Assembly (NCBI GenBank): GCA_937920725.1 | Contig: CALEUW010000039.1 | Span: 1 to 51,513, forward strand | Direction of reading: 5' to 3' | Length of the DNA: 51,513 nt | DNA from: UMGS1601 sp900553335 | GTDB taxonomy: Bacteria > Bacillota > Clostridia > Oscillospirales > Ruminococcaceae | In this document: piece after piece, positions 14,397 through 24,034 of the stretch | Layout: every line of letters starts with the position of its first letter | Position numbering within the stretch: the stretch's first letter is position 1 | Notes under the pieces: generated by a model | The model's database searches: none | Told to the model about the DNA's origin: nothing | Seen by the model: the letters and a program-made list of their open reading frames with translations, nothing else | Program-made: the position numbers and the translations under genes

Positions 14397-15650
14397 CTAA
14401 ATTCTTACAATATCTCCGCCTACCGACGAAATATCTCTTTCGATATTCTCATATCCTCGGTCTATATACTTTACGTTTCCTATTACGGTTTCGCCCTGAG
14501 CGCCGAGTCCTGCAAGCACCAAAGCTGCTCCGCCTCTTAAATCTGTCGACATGACTCCTGTACCATACAAGGTTTTAACTCCGTCTATGACTGCCACTCT
14601 TCCCTCAATTTTTATTTTCGCACCCATTCGGCAAAGCTCGTCAACATGACGGTATCGGCTTTCAAATATATTTTCGACAATAACGCTCGTTCCTGCCGCC
14701 TTGCAAAGAGGCGCCATTAAAATCGCCTGTGCGTCCGTCGGGAATCCCGGATACGGCATTGTTCTTATTGTTTTCACAGCGTTCAAACGCTTTTTTGCGT
14801 TTACATAGATATTGTCCTTAAACGGAAAAACCGTACACCCCATTTCCTCAAAAACAGGGATAACGCTTGTAAGATCGTGAAAATTCACTTTTTTTATATT
14901 AAGCTCCGATCCTGTTACAGCAGCAGCGCTCATATAAGTACAAGCAACGATTCTGTCCGGCATAACACTATATTCACAGCCATATAACTCATCTACTCCG
15001 TCTACCACAACCTTGCTTGTTCCTGCTCCGCTTATTTTAGCTCCGCATTTATTTAAAAAGTTTGCAAGGTCTGTTATCTCTGGCTCTCTCGCCGCATTTT
15101 CAATAACAGTTTCTCCTCTTGCAGTGCTTGCCGCAAGAATGATATTCTCAGTTGCACCTACTGACGGAAAAGAAAGCGAGATTCTGTTTCCTCTGAGCCT
15201 TCCCGAAACCTCACAGTCTAAAAGACCGTATTCCTCTTTAATAACTGCACCAAGACTTCTGAGCGCTTTTATATGTAGGTCTATCGGGCGAGGTCCCAGC
15301 TCACAGCCCCCTGGAAACGACAGCTTACACTTTCCGCATCTTCCTAAAATTGCACCTAAAAATACAATAGAAGAACGCATCTCTCTCATAAGATTATCCG
15401 GAACGTCAAAGCCTGTCAAGCCATCCGTATTTATAACAGCAGTATCTTCCTCACGCTTACAATTACATCCCAAGCAGGATAAAATTCTAAGTGCCGCATA
15501 GGAGTCGCTTAATCTCGGACAATTATGTAAAATCGTTTCTCCCTTAGCCAGTACGCACGCCGCAAGCAAAGGCAGCGCCGCATTTTTAGCCCCATGAACC
15601 GATATTTCGCCCGAAAGCTTCTTTCCTCCTATAATTTTCAGCCTCTGCAT
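14397..15650 (-). CDS. murA: UDP-GlcNAc 1-carboxyvinyltransferase, 417 aa
   Basis: First committed peptidoglycan step, transferring enolpyruvate from PEP to UDP-GlcNAc. The start ATG follows AAGGAGAGAGG. Catalytic HGAKNAALP (K22) and PGGCELGPRPIDLH with C116, the fosfomycin-targeted cysteine, are both present, so fosfomycin sensitivity at the active site is expected. Length is normal. Two tiny membrane-protein genes separate it from murG. Confidence 0.97.
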   Translation of the reverse strand: MQRLKIIGGKKLSGEISVHGAKNAALPLLAACVLAKGETILHNCPRLSDSYAALRILSCLGCNCKREEDTAVINTDGLTGFDVPDNLMREMRSSIVFLGAILGRCGKCKLSFPGGCELGPRPIDLHIKALRSLGAVIKEEYGLLDCEVSGRLRGNRISLSFPSVGATENIILAASTARGETVIENAAREPEITDLANFLNKCGAKISGAGTSKVVVDGVDELYGCEYSVMPDRIVACTYMSAAAVTGSELNIKKVNFHDLTSVIPVFEEMGCTVFPFKDNIYVNAKKRLNAVKTIRTMPYPGFPTDAQAILMAPLCKAAGTSVIVENIFESRYRHVDELCRMGAKIKIEGRVAVIDGVKTLYGTGVMSTDLRGGAALVLAGLGAQGETVIGNVKYIDRGYENIERDISSVGGDIVRI

Positions 15651-15716
15651 AATCCTCTCTCCTTTACAAATTGCATAACATATATTATGCAAACAAAGAG
15701 AGTTAGGTGAAATAGG

Positions 15717-15905
15717 CTAAACTGATTTGCTGATAAACACTTCTGCTATATGCATAAGAATATATAGCATTGCTCCTATCATGGCAGCAAAGCTTATGCA
15801 GCTTACAGCAGTCCATATTTCTTTTCTACCCTTGCCGTTAATGGCGTGAATTAACGCATATGTAAACACAAACGCTGCTGCCAGTGCTATAATTCCAAAA
15901 ATCAT
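15717..15905 (-). CDS. Small membrane protein, 62 aa, tandem copy 2
   Basis: Two transmembrane helices (about 1-22 and 33-55) joined by a short basic/polar loop (NGKGRKEIW). The second helix begins IWTAVSCISFAAMIGAMLYI and matches IWTAVSCTSIVLMIGAILF of the upstream 52-aa gene. The upstream region GAAAGGATAGCTT-ATG is nearly identical for both genes, so this is a tandem duplication. Family unknown to me; location between murG and murA hints at a cell-envelope role. Confidence 0.7.
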   Translation of the reverse strand: MIFGIIALAAAFVFTYALIHAINGKGRKEIWTAVSCISFAAMIGAMLYILMHIAEVFISKSV

Positions 15906-15922
15906 AAGCTATCCTTTCAATA

Positions 15923-16081
15923 TTACGCTGACAGAGAAAACAATATTGCTCCTATCATCAACACAATGCTCGTGCAGCTGACAGCCGTCCATATATCTTT
16001 ATTTTTTTCACTGGTAACAGCATTAATCAATGCACACGGGAATACTAATGCTGTTATTAATGCTATGATGATAAAAATCAT
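15923..16081 (-). CDS. Small membrane protein, 52 aa, tandem copy 1
   Basis: Reads MIFIIIALITALVFPCALIN, then AVTSEKNKD and the IWTAVSC helix, ending at the second transmembrane segment. It starts 3 nt after murG's stop behind GAAAGGATAGCTT and precedes the 62-aa paralogue by 17 nt. It lacks the C-terminal extension of that paralogue. It is a real small gene by its ribosome site, conservation with its twin and tight packing; function unknown. Confidence 0.65.
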   Translation of the reverse strand: MIFIIIALITALVFPCALINAVTSEKNKDIWTAVSCTSIVLMIGAILFSLSA

Positions 16082-16084
16082 AAG

Positions 16085-17227
16085 CTATCCTTTCAGTATT
16101 ACATCCTTTAAAAGCTCTGACAAAACTGAATATATTCTGTCGTTTGTATCTTTTATATAAAGGCTTCCCGCATTTTTGGAAAGAGCATTAAGCCTGTCCT
16201 TACTTTTTATAAGCTCTGATACTTCAGAAACTATTTTTTCGTCTGTCAAATTCTTTTCCTCGATTACAACCGCTGCGTCTGCGTTTTGCAAAACCATGCC
16301 GTTATAATACTGATGATTTCCGGCAACATTCGGCGATGGAATAAGTATAGCTCCTCTTCCGACGCTTTCAAGCTCATTCAAGGTATTCGCTCCGCATCTG
16401 CTTATTACAAGGTCGCTCGCTGCCATGCAGACTGACATATCCAAATAATCAGATATGATAAAACGCTTATTTTGAGTATCAATTCCCTCCGCTTTAAGCT
16501 CGTCTTTGTAACTTTTATAACCAGCGTAAGTGCCGTATGAATGAATGTGATAAACATCTATATTTTCTTTCTGATACCATTTGAACAATGCACGAGCAGA
16601 GTTATTTATCGTTCTTGCTCCAAGACTTCCGCCGGTCGATAAAATACAAACAGCGTCTGACGAAATGCCAAGCTTTTCTCTTGCGTAAGCCTTTTCCACA
16701 GCTAAAAAGCTCTTTCTTACAGGAAGTCCTGTAACGGTACAGTCCACATCCTTTTCAAGATAATCCTGAGCTTCTTTAACTGTAAGCATTACCTTATCGA
16801 CTACCTTTGAAAGCAGCTTATTGGTAACTCCGGGATAAGCGTTTTGCTCATGAATAGCCGTTTTAATTCCTTTTTTTGCTGCTGCTCTAACTATTGGTCC
16901 TGCAACATATCCGCCTGTCCCTATAACCAAGTCAGGCTTAAAGTCGTCAATTATCTTATTTGCATTTTTTCCTGCTGTCAAAAGATACGATGCTGCTTTC
17001 ACATTTCTTTTTATATTATTTAGATTTATCTTTCTCTGAAATCCCTTTACCTTTATCGGATAAAACTTGTAACCGGCATTTGCCACAAGTCTTGCTTCGA
17101 TTCCGTCAGGAGTTCCAGCAAAAGCAAATTCTGCATCCGAATGCTTTTCTTTTATTATTTCCGCAATCGCAAGAGCAGGATTAACGTGTCCTGCTGTTCC
17201 TCCTCCTGCAAGAAGTATTCTCAACAT
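16085..17227 (-). CDS. murG: UDP-GlcNAc lipid I transferase MurG, 380 aa
   Basis: Makes lipid II by adding GlcNAc to lipid I on the inner membrane face. N-terminal glycine loop GGGTAGHVNPALA (8-20), second loop TGGSLGARTINN and donor-binding region ISRCGANTLNELESVG are present. The ATG at 17227 is chosen: AAAGGA lies 9 nt upstream, whereas the earlier ATG abuts it. Length normal. Confidence 0.96.
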   Translation of the reverse strand: MLRILLAGGGTAGHVNPALAIAEIIKEKHSDAEFAFAGTPDGIEARLVANAGYKFYPIKVKGFQRKINLNNIKRNVKAASYLLTAGKNANKIIDDFKPDLVIGTGGYVAGPIVRAAAKKGIKTAIHEQNAYPGVTNKLLSKVVDKVMLTVKEAQDYLEKDVDCTVTGLPVRKSFLAVEKAYAREKLGISSDAVCILSTGGSLGARTINNSARALFKWYQKENIDVYHIHSYGTYAGYKSYKDELKAEGIDTQNKRFIISDYLDMSVCMAASDLVISRCGANTLNELESVGRGAILIPSPNVAGNHQYYNGMVLQNADAAVVIEEKNLTDEKIVSEVSELIKSKDRLNALSKNAGSLYIKDTNDRIYSVLSELLKDVILKG

Positions 17228-17275
17228 AAAAATCATTCCTTTCGGTATGTCGGTTTTACGGTATCAATTATTTAC

Positions 17276-18484
17276 TTATGTGGATTTGTTCGCCTGCCTT
17301 GAAACGGAGAGCAAAACTCCCATTTCCAAAAGCTGAATCAAAAGCGCCGTTCCTCCGTAACTGAAAAACGGAAGCGATACTCCGGTATTTGGAAATGCAT
17401 TTGACGCAACCGCAATATTTAAAAGCGCCTGAGAACCGATCTGAACAGTGATTCCCGAAACCAAAAGCATTCCGAATCTATCCCTTGAACGTGAAGCTAT
17501 ATAAAATCCTCTTAAAATAAAGATAGCGAACAGAATAATTACTATACAAGCTCCGACAAAACCAAGCTCTTCGCATATAATCGAAAATACAAAGTCGTTT
17601 TGCGACTCGGACAGATACAGGTATTTTTGACGGGACTCTCCGAATCCAAGCCCGAAAATTCCTCCTGAGCCTATTGCCAAAAGCGACTGATATGTCTGAT
17701 ATGTGCTTCCCTGCGGATCAGACTGCGGATTCTGCCAAGACTCAAAACGCTCGCTGATATAAGAAAATCCTCCACTCGAATCAAGAAACACTTTATAAAG
17801 TAAAAATATCGCCATGGCAATTGCCAATGCTCCTATAAAACGCCAAAAATATTTTCTCGGAACTCCTCCGACAAACATAAGCGAAAGTCCTATAATACCA
17901 AAAATCAACACTCCTGACATATGCCTTTGAGCGGCGACTGCTACAGCGCAAAGTCCAAGTATTATCGCAAAAGGCACGATAGAATATTTCCAGTGATCAA
18001 ATTTTTGCCAGTTTACTGCCAGGATATAGGAAAATATTACAATTACCGCTACCTTTAAAATCTCAGAAGGCTGAAACTGAAATCCTGCAATAGTAATCCA
18101 TCGCCTAGCGCCTGCAACCTCATCTCCGACTAAAGCTGTTATGAAGTTAAGCACCAACGCCCCTCCAAAAAAGATAAACGCAATTTTTGTATTCTGATAA
18201 AAATGGTAATCAAGGTAGGACACAAAAAACATTCCTACAAGTCCGAGTATCCCGGAGAAAAGCTGTCTTTTTATATAATAATATCCGTCATCAGCATCGT
18301 AAAGGCCCCACGCATAGGAAGCGGAGAACATCATTATAAATCCGAACACCAAAAGCACCAATACGATCAGGAGAAATGGTCTGTCTATCTTATCCTTTAC
18401 AAAACGAAAATTGAGCTTTTTTCGTGCCTGTGCAACAGGCTGTGCATTTCTCATCGGTTTGATTCTTTTTTGATTTATTTCCAA
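17276..18484 (-). CDS. ftsW: SEDS glycosyltransferase FtsW/SpoVE, 402 aa
   Basis: Polytopic peptidoglycan polymerase partnering a class B PBP. About ten transmembrane helices and typical SEDS stretches: FQFQPSEILKVAVIV, GSGGIFGLGFGESRQKYLYL, the FVFSIICEELGF catalytic-region motif and GVSLPFFSYGGTALL. TTG start behind GGGAGTG. In Clostridia this position often holds spoVE, so either name fits. A palindromic repeat lies upstream where mraY and murD would be expected. Confidence 0.94.
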   Translation of the reverse strand: MEINQKRIKPMRNAQPVAQARKKLNFRFVKDKIDRPFLLIVLVLLVFGFIMMFSASYAWGLYDADDGYYYIKRQLFSGILGLVGMFFVSYLDYHFYQNTKIAFIFFGGALVLNFITALVGDEVAGARRWITIAGFQFQPSEILKVAVIVIFSYILAVNWQKFDHWKYSIVPFAIILGLCAVAVAAQRHMSGVLIFGIIGLSLMFVGGVPRKYFWRFIGALAIAMAIFLLYKVFLDSSGGFSYISERFESWQNPQSDPQGSTYQTYQSLLAIGSGGIFGLGFGESRQKYLYLSESQNDFVFSIICEELGFVGACIVIILFAIFILRGFYIASRSRDRFGMLLVSGITVQIGSQALLNIAVASNAFPNTGVSLPFFSYGGTALLIQLLEMGVLLSVSRQANKST

Positions 18485-18514
18485 CCGTTCTCACTCCCTT
18501 TTAGATTGATTTTT

Positions 18515-18607
18515 AATAAGGGGCACAGCCCCGTTGTTCAACGTTTCAGCTAGGGAATGTATCCCCCACTGAAGAAATCAAGCGGAATCCGCCGCCTATA
18601 GAGGCGG
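18515..18607. repeat. Multi-hairpin palindromic repeat, copy C
   Basis: GGGGC-ACA-GCCCC (18520-18532), then TTTCAG-GGG/CCC-CTGAA (18544-18573), then a 6-bp stem CCGCCT-ATAG-AGGCGG (18592-18607). The first two hairpins match copy B in reverse orientation. Located between murF and ftsW. Confidence 0.7.
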
Positions 18608-18631
18608 AGAACATCTTAACTTAGTTATATT

Positions 18632-19984
18632 TTACAGCTTTTCTATTACCTCTTCAAGCTTCATCGCCCGGCTCGCTTTAAATAATATTGCGTCGCCCTC
18701 ACGCTTAATGCTTTTTAAATAATCACAAAGCTCACTCTTGTTTTCAAAAAATTTTGTATTTTCCTCGGCAAAACCTGATTTCACAGCTCCGCTTACGATA
18801 TATTTGGCATCTTCCCCAAAGCATAGCAGTATATCCGTTTTGCTTACACTCACCAGCTTGCCTACATTTTTATGAAGCTCTGCTGACATTTCGCCAAGCT
18901 CTTTCATATCCGCCAAAACGGAAATTCTTCTTCCTGAAGTTTCGACTGCATCCAAAAGCTCCAACGCAGATTTCATAGAATCGGGTGAGGCATTATAGCA
19001 GTCTTTTATTACAGTTACGCCATCAAGCTTTTCTACTGTCTGGCGAATCCCATCCGGCTTAAACTTTGAAATTCCCGACACTATATCCCGAGGACTCATT
19101 TTAAGCTCTCTTCCTACGCAGTATGCGGCAAGAGCATTTTTAACATTATGGATTCCTAGTGTGTTTATCTCAGCTTTTATTTCCTCTCCACCTTCACAGA
19201 TCGTAAAGCTTACCGATGCGCCGAAGGTTTCAATATCCTTTGCGTAAACGTCGGCAGACATATCAGTCACTGAATACCAAACAGTTCTTCTTCCTCTTAC
19301 ATTCGCCCTTTTAAGATAGTCATCGTCTTTGCACATAATTATCGGAGCATTTTTATCAGCACCGTCTAAGATCTCAAGCTTTGCCTTTAAAATATTTTCC
19401 CTTGAGCCTAAATTTTCGATATGGGAAGTTCCAATATTTGTTATTACGCAAACCGTAGGAGAAGCAGCTGTCGAAAGTCTTGAAATCTCTCCCTGATGAT
19501 TCATTCCCATTTCGATTACCGCCGCCTGATGCTCACCGGAAAGCTTAAGAAGCGTTTCGGGCAGCCCGATATCGTTATTTCTGTTCGCAGGAGTTTTAAG
19601 GGTATTAAACCTTTCGCTAAGCACACACCAAATAAAATCTTTTGTTGTTGTTTTGCCAACGCTTCCCGTTACCGCAACAAGCGGAATTTTAAATTTGTTT
19701 CTGTAATGCTGCGCGATATTCAGATATGCTCCTCGAGTCGAATCGACTATGATACACTTTGCTCCGTCAACGGCACGCTCGGTAACTGCACACTCTGCCC
19801 CCAAAGAAGCCGCATCTCTTACAAAATCGTGTGCGTCAAATCGCTCTCCTTTTATGGCAATGAAAACGCTTCCCTTTTTCGCTTGTTTAGAGTTGGTTGT
19901 TATATCTGTAATATAAGTATTTGCAGGATAGCCATAGCTTCCGTCACAAGCCTTTACTATTTCAGAAAGTAAGATTTTTTCCAT
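18632..19984 (-). CDS. murF: UDP-MurNAc-tripeptide D-Ala-D-Ala ligase, 450 aa
   Basis: Mur ligase adding D-Ala-D-Ala to complete the pentapeptide precursor. It shows an N-terminal substrate domain (DITTNSKQAKKGSVFIAIKG), ATP loop VTGSVGKTTTKD (105-116), central EMGMNHQGEI and C-terminal DCYNASPDSMKSAL. It lies 11 nt after murE. Length normal. Confidence 0.96.
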   Translation of the reverse strand: MEKILLSEIVKACDGSYGYPANTYITDITTNSKQAKKGSVFIAIKGERFDAHDFVRDAASLGAECAVTERAVDGAKCIIVDSTRGAYLNIAQHYRNKFKIPLVAVTGSVGKTTTKDFIWCVLSERFNTLKTPANRNNDIGLPETLLKLSGEHQAAVIEMGMNHQGEISRLSTAASPTVCVITNIGTSHIENLGSRENILKAKLEILDGADKNAPIIMCKDDDYLKRANVRGRRTVWYSVTDMSADVYAKDIETFGASVSFTICEGGEEIKAEINTLGIHNVKNALAAYCVGRELKMSPRDIVSGISKFKPDGIRQTVEKLDGVTVIKDCYNASPDSMKSALELLDAVETSGRRISVLADMKELGEMSAELHKNVGKLVSVSKTDILLCFGEDAKYIVSGAVKSGFAEENTKFFENKSELCDYLKSIKREGDAILFKASRAMKLEEVIEKL

Positions 19985-19995
19985 TTATGTCACCG

Positions 19996-21435
19996 TTAAT
20001 CTTCAAGATTCAAAAGTGCTTTTGCAACTTCCTCACGCTCGTCAAGATGAATCTTAACTCCGCCCGGAAGAATCTGATAGTCCTCATGACCTTTTCCGCA
20101 AAGCACTATTACATCGTCCTTTTTTGCATTTTTTACAGCCCAGTTTATAGCCTCTATCCTGTCTGTAATGGTTATATAATCAGTTTTATCCTTGTCTATT
20201 CCCTTTAAAATATCTTTAATAATAAGATCTGGATCTTCATTTCTAGGATTATCAGAGGTAATAATCAAAAAATCCGAATACTTTTCGGCAGCCTTTGCCA
20301 TAAGCGGTCTTTTCTTAGCATCTCTGTTTCCTCCGCATCCGAAAAGACAAACTACCCTCCCTACAGCGCTAGCTTTCATTGCGCTTAAAACATTTTCTAT
20401 TGCGTCAGGTGTGTGAGCGTAATCGCATATAACAGTGAAATCACGTCCTGTCGGAATAACCTCTGCTCTTCCCCTTACGCCCTTTTGCGAATTAATAATA
20501 TCTATCGTCTTAGATGTGTCAAAACCTAAAACATCGGCGCAGGCAATAGCGCAAAGTGAGTTTGAAACGTTAAATTCTCCCGGCATATTAAAGCTTACAG
20601 GAAGAGTTACCTTTCCGTCAGAAAAATCATACTTTACTCCGCTTGGCAAAAGATTTTCATTGCTTGCGGTAAAGTCAGCTTTCTTTTTTGTGCTGAAAGT
20701 TTTCACATCACAGGATACTTCGCTCTTATATCTCATTCCATAATCGTCATCAATATTAATAACCGCCGTGTCTGTCAAAGAAAACAAAAGCTTTTTAGCC
20801 TCGTAATAGTTTTCCATCGTTCCATGAACATCGAGGTGATCCTGAGTAAGATTTGTAAATGCTCCGAGTTCAAAACGGCACGGCCCAAGTCTTTGCTGCT
20901 CAAGCCCCTGAGAGGAAACCTCCATCACAACATACTCACAGTCTTTTTTCACCATAAGATCAAACAGCTCAAAAAGCTCATAAGCTTCGGGAGTTGTTCT
21001 CTCGGTATGCAAAACCTCGTTTCCTATTTCGTTTTGGCAAGTACCTATTAGTCCTGTTTTCTTACCGAAACCAGACAAGATATTTTTAAGCGTTGTTGTT
21101 ATTGTTGTCTTGCCGTTTGTTCCCGTAACACCGATAAGCTTAAGTCTTTTCTCAGGACAGCCAAACCATCTCGAACAAATATAGGCATATTCTTTTCTCG
21201 TATCAGAAACGATGATCTGCTGTGCAAGCCCAAGATCCCTTTCAACCAAAACTGCCGCAGCGCCTTTTTTTATCATCTCATCAGCAACGCTGTGCCCGTC
21301 AAAGGTTTTTCCTTTTATACAGACGAAAAGCTCGCCTCCCTTTATAGGATTTCTGTTGTCAGACGTAACTCCGCTTATCTCTATATTTGGAAGCTTGGTT
21401 TCTTTGTGCTCACCCAAAAGATCATACAGCTTCAA
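19996..21435 (-). CDS. murE: UDP-MurNAc-dipeptide meso-diaminopimelate ligase, 479 aa
   Basis: Mur ligase adding the third stem residue. ATP loop GVTGTNGKTT (102-111), carbamylated-lysine region and the substrate motif DNPRNEDP; the DNPR signature marks meso-DAP rather than lysine specificity. TTG start at 21435, 8 nt after AAAGGGG; a TTG 18 nt earlier overlaps that ribosome site. It follows the PBP gene by 45 nt. Confidence 0.96.
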   Translation of the reverse strand: MKLYDLLGEHKETKLPNIEISGVTSDNRNPIKGGELFVCIKGKTFDGHSVADEMIKKGAAAVLVERDLGLAQQIIVSDTRKEYAYICSRWFGCPEKRLKLIGVTGTNGKTTITTTLKNILSGFGKKTGLIGTCQNEIGNEVLHTERTTPEAYELFELFDLMVKKDCEYVVMEVSSQGLEQQRLGPCRFELGAFTNLTQDHLDVHGTMENYYEAKKLLFSLTDTAVINIDDDYGMRYKSEVSCDVKTFSTKKKADFTASNENLLPSGVKYDFSDGKVTLPVSFNMPGEFNVSNSLCAIACADVLGFDTSKTIDIINSQKGVRGRAEVIPTGRDFTVICDYAHTPDAIENVLSAMKASAVGRVVCLFGCGGNRDAKKRPLMAKAAEKYSDFLIITSDNPRNEDPDLIIKDILKGIDKDKTDYITITDRIEAINWAVKNAKKDDVIVLCGKGHEDYQILPGGVKIHLDEREEVAKALLNLED

Positions 21436-21480
21436 GACTAAGTCCCCTTTCAAAAATTTAAATCCAGCGTTTAAGCTTAT

Positions 21481-23916
21481 TTAATTGTCCTCATACTGTC
21501 CATCGTACGAATAATCGTCATAATACACATCATCATATCCGCTGTTATCATCAGACTCCTGCGACTGATCTGAGTTGTCAGAATCCGATGCAGGCCATGA
21601 TGTAGACATTGTAACGGTTATTGCCGTTCCCTCATATGCCTGAGCATTTCCGAGAGGCGTTTGTTCTACACAAAATGCGCCTTCTATATCATAATCGCCC
21701 TTAAATGTGACATTAAAACCTGAACCTTGCAAAAGCTCCTGAATCGCATCTCTTGACATACCATATACATTCGGGACATCCCGAAGCTCCTGATCATATC
21801 CCTCTTCTGTATAAAGTATAACAGTTCCTCCACGCTGAACAAGTCCGGACGACGGAGTTTGAGCAACTACCTTTTTGCCCTTACCTACAACCTTTGCGGT
21901 AAGTCCCATATTTTCAATAGACTCTTTAGCATCCGAAACATTGTTGTTTATTACCGTCGGCACATATACTGCCAAAGAATCAAGCTCATCCTCCGAATAC
22001 TGCGGATAATATCCGAGATACGGTAAAATATCCTTAAGAGCGCTTGTGCAAGCAGGTGCAGCTATCTGACTTCCGTAATACTCACCGCTAGTTGGAGCGT
22101 CAACCATTACAAGCATTATAAGCTCCGGATCGTCCGCAGGATAAAATGCACAGTATGACGCAACGTGCTGTTTTCCCTCTTCATCAATAACATCAAGCTT
22201 CTCACTCGTACCCGATTTTCCGCCTATGTTATAACCCTTTATATAAGCGTTGCTTCCAGGCTCAGACTCTACTACATTTTGCAAAACCTCTCGCATTGTT
22301 TTTGAAGTGCCCTCTGAAATCACCTGTCTTTTGATAACCGGGGTGTAGTCCTTGATTACGTTACCGTTTGCATCAACGATTTTATCAACTACCTGCGGAG
22401 TTACAAGATAACCTCCGTTTATAACTGCCGCATACGCTGTGATCATCTGAATAGGTGTGATTTTATTCGCCTGTCCAAATGATGACGTAGCAAGCTCTAC
22501 GATACCCATTGTATCTTTGTTATATGTAATACTCGAAGCCTCTGCCGGCAAGTCGATACCTGTCAATTCTCTAAATCCGTAAGCATCAAAATAATTACAG
22601 AAACTGTCTGCTCCTAAGGCAAGACCTATCTGTATAAATGCAGGGTTGCATGAATTTGTCATAGCCTGCGCAAATGTCTGTAAGCCGTGATCTCTTGTAG
22701 TCCAACAGCTTATAGTTGTATCTGCAACAGTATATTTCGTATTGCAGGTAAATTTTTGTGTAAGGTTTATAGTATTTTCTTCAAGCGCAGAAGAACCTGT
22801 AATAACCTTAAATACCGATCCGGGATAATAAATTTCGGAAACAGCTTTGTTTTTCCATTGCAGGCTCCATGCGGCATTAAGAGCTTCTTCGTAAGTCTGC
22901 TCCTTATCTTCTTCGTTTTCGGATTCTATAACGTTACCGTATTCATCAGTTGTTTCCTGCGGTTCAGTCGTAGCCTCTGTAGGTTGAGATATCTTTTGCG
23001 CTTCTTCCTTTTGTTTGATTTTCTCGACCTCAGCTTTTGCGGTTTCGTCATATATTTCAGCAGGATTATTAAGATCATAGCTTGGCGTTGTCGCCATCGC
23101 AAGAATTTGACCTGTTTTGGGATTCATAACTATTCCGCTTGCCCTGTCCTTCGGCTTGTGCAGAGCTATCGCTTCCTTCATAGCCTTTTCAAGGTAGCTT
23201 TGAATGTTGGTATCTATATTAAGCACCAAGGTTGATCCGTCAACAGCGTCATAATTTTGCTTATATCTGTAAGGCATTTCCTTTCCGTCACGGTCAGTTG
23301 CAGTAACGGATTTTCCGTCTGTTCCTGAAAGGTAATCATCGTAATAAGCTTCGAGTCCCAAAAGTCCGTAGCCGTCATAATGAATATGACCTATAACCGA
23401 TGATGCAAGGTCGTTCTGCGGATAATAGCGTTTTGTTGTCGGACTCGTTCCTATAGCTCCGCAGTTTATTTCCTTTTTATACGCCACAACTTCATCATAT
23501 GTAGTTTTTTCAACGTTCTTTTTTAGCTCTACATATCCTATGTTCTTCCCGCAGGCTTCCTTGACCTTTTCCGGCTCTATCTCAAGAATTTCTCCGAGCT
23601 TGTTTGAAATTTCTTCAACCGTAGCCTTCGGGTCATCGCTCAGATAGCCTTTCAGGGTATTTGGATCTATAAAAACCGTATAAACAGTTGCGCTCTGTGC
23701 GAGCACCTGCATATTGCTGTCAACAATAGAGCCTCTGTTAGCTTTTATGGTCATGCTGGTAAGCTGCTGTGCATTTGCAAGCTCTCTGTATTTCTCGCCT
23801 TCAACAACAGAAACTTTAAATACATTTATGATGATCCACACAATTACAAGCAGCATTGCAAGGCCGATCCAAATATTCAAACGCTTTCGCATCAAAACGG
23901 TAGGTTTATCTCCCAT
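21481..23916 (-). CDS. Class B penicillin-binding protein with PASTA domains, 811 aa
   Basis: Transpeptidase cross-linking septal or spore peptidoglycan (FtsI/SpoVD type). N-terminal helix (14-36), dimerisation domain, transpeptidase with SVFK (S367, K370), SCN (422-424) and KSGT (567-570), then two PASTA repeats (about 650-765) and an Asp/Ser/Tyr-rich acidic tail. Two oddities: the third motif is KSG instead of the usual KTG, and a Glu/Lys/Thr-rich insert (about 291-345) precedes SVFK. AAGGAG 7 nt upstream. Two PASTA domains argue for the SpoVD/PBP2x-like class. Confidence 0.93.
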   Translation of the reverse strand: MGDKPTVLMRKRLNIWIGLAMLLVIVWIIINVFKVSVVEGEKYRELANAQQLTSMTIKANRGSIVDSNMQVLAQSATVYTVFIDPNTLKGYLSDDPKATVEEISNKLGEILEIEPEKVKEACGKNIGYVELKKNVEKTTYDEVVAYKKEINCGAIGTSPTTKRYYPQNDLASSVIGHIHYDGYGLLGLEAYYDDYLSGTDGKSVTATDRDGKEMPYRYKQNYDAVDGSTLVLNIDTNIQSYLEKAMKEAIALHKPKDRASGIVMNPKTGQILAMATTPSYDLNNPAEIYDETAKAEVEKIKQKEEAQKISQPTEATTEPQETTDEYGNVIESENEEDKEQTYEEALNAAWSLQWKNKAVSEIYYPGSVFKVITGSSALEENTINLTQKFTCNTKYTVADTTISCWTTRDHGLQTFAQAMTNSCNPAFIQIGLALGADSFCNYFDAYGFRELTGIDLPAEASSITYNKDTMGIVELATSSFGQANKITPIQMITAYAAVINGGYLVTPQVVDKIVDANGNVIKDYTPVIKRQVISEGTSKTMREVLQNVVESEPGSNAYIKGYNIGGKSGTSEKLDVIDEEGKQHVASYCAFYPADDPELIMLVMVDAPTSGEYYGSQIAAPACTSALKDILPYLGYYPQYSEDELDSLAVYVPTVINNNVSDAKESIENMGLTAKVVGKGKKVVAQTPSSGLVQRGGTVILYTEEGYDQELRDVPNVYGMSRDAIQELLQGSGFNVTFKGDYDIEGAFCVEQTPLGNAQAYEGTAITVTMSTSWPASDSDNSDQSQESDDNSGYDDVYYDDYSYDGQYEDN

Positions 23917-24034
23917 TTTCCGGCTCCTTTCGTCAAATTTTTATATGCTTAATAAAGCGCAAAAAAGCTAAGTTTTAACTCTGCACTGCTGACATAAGTA
24001 AAAGCTTAACTTTTCCACTAATAAATCCTATTCT

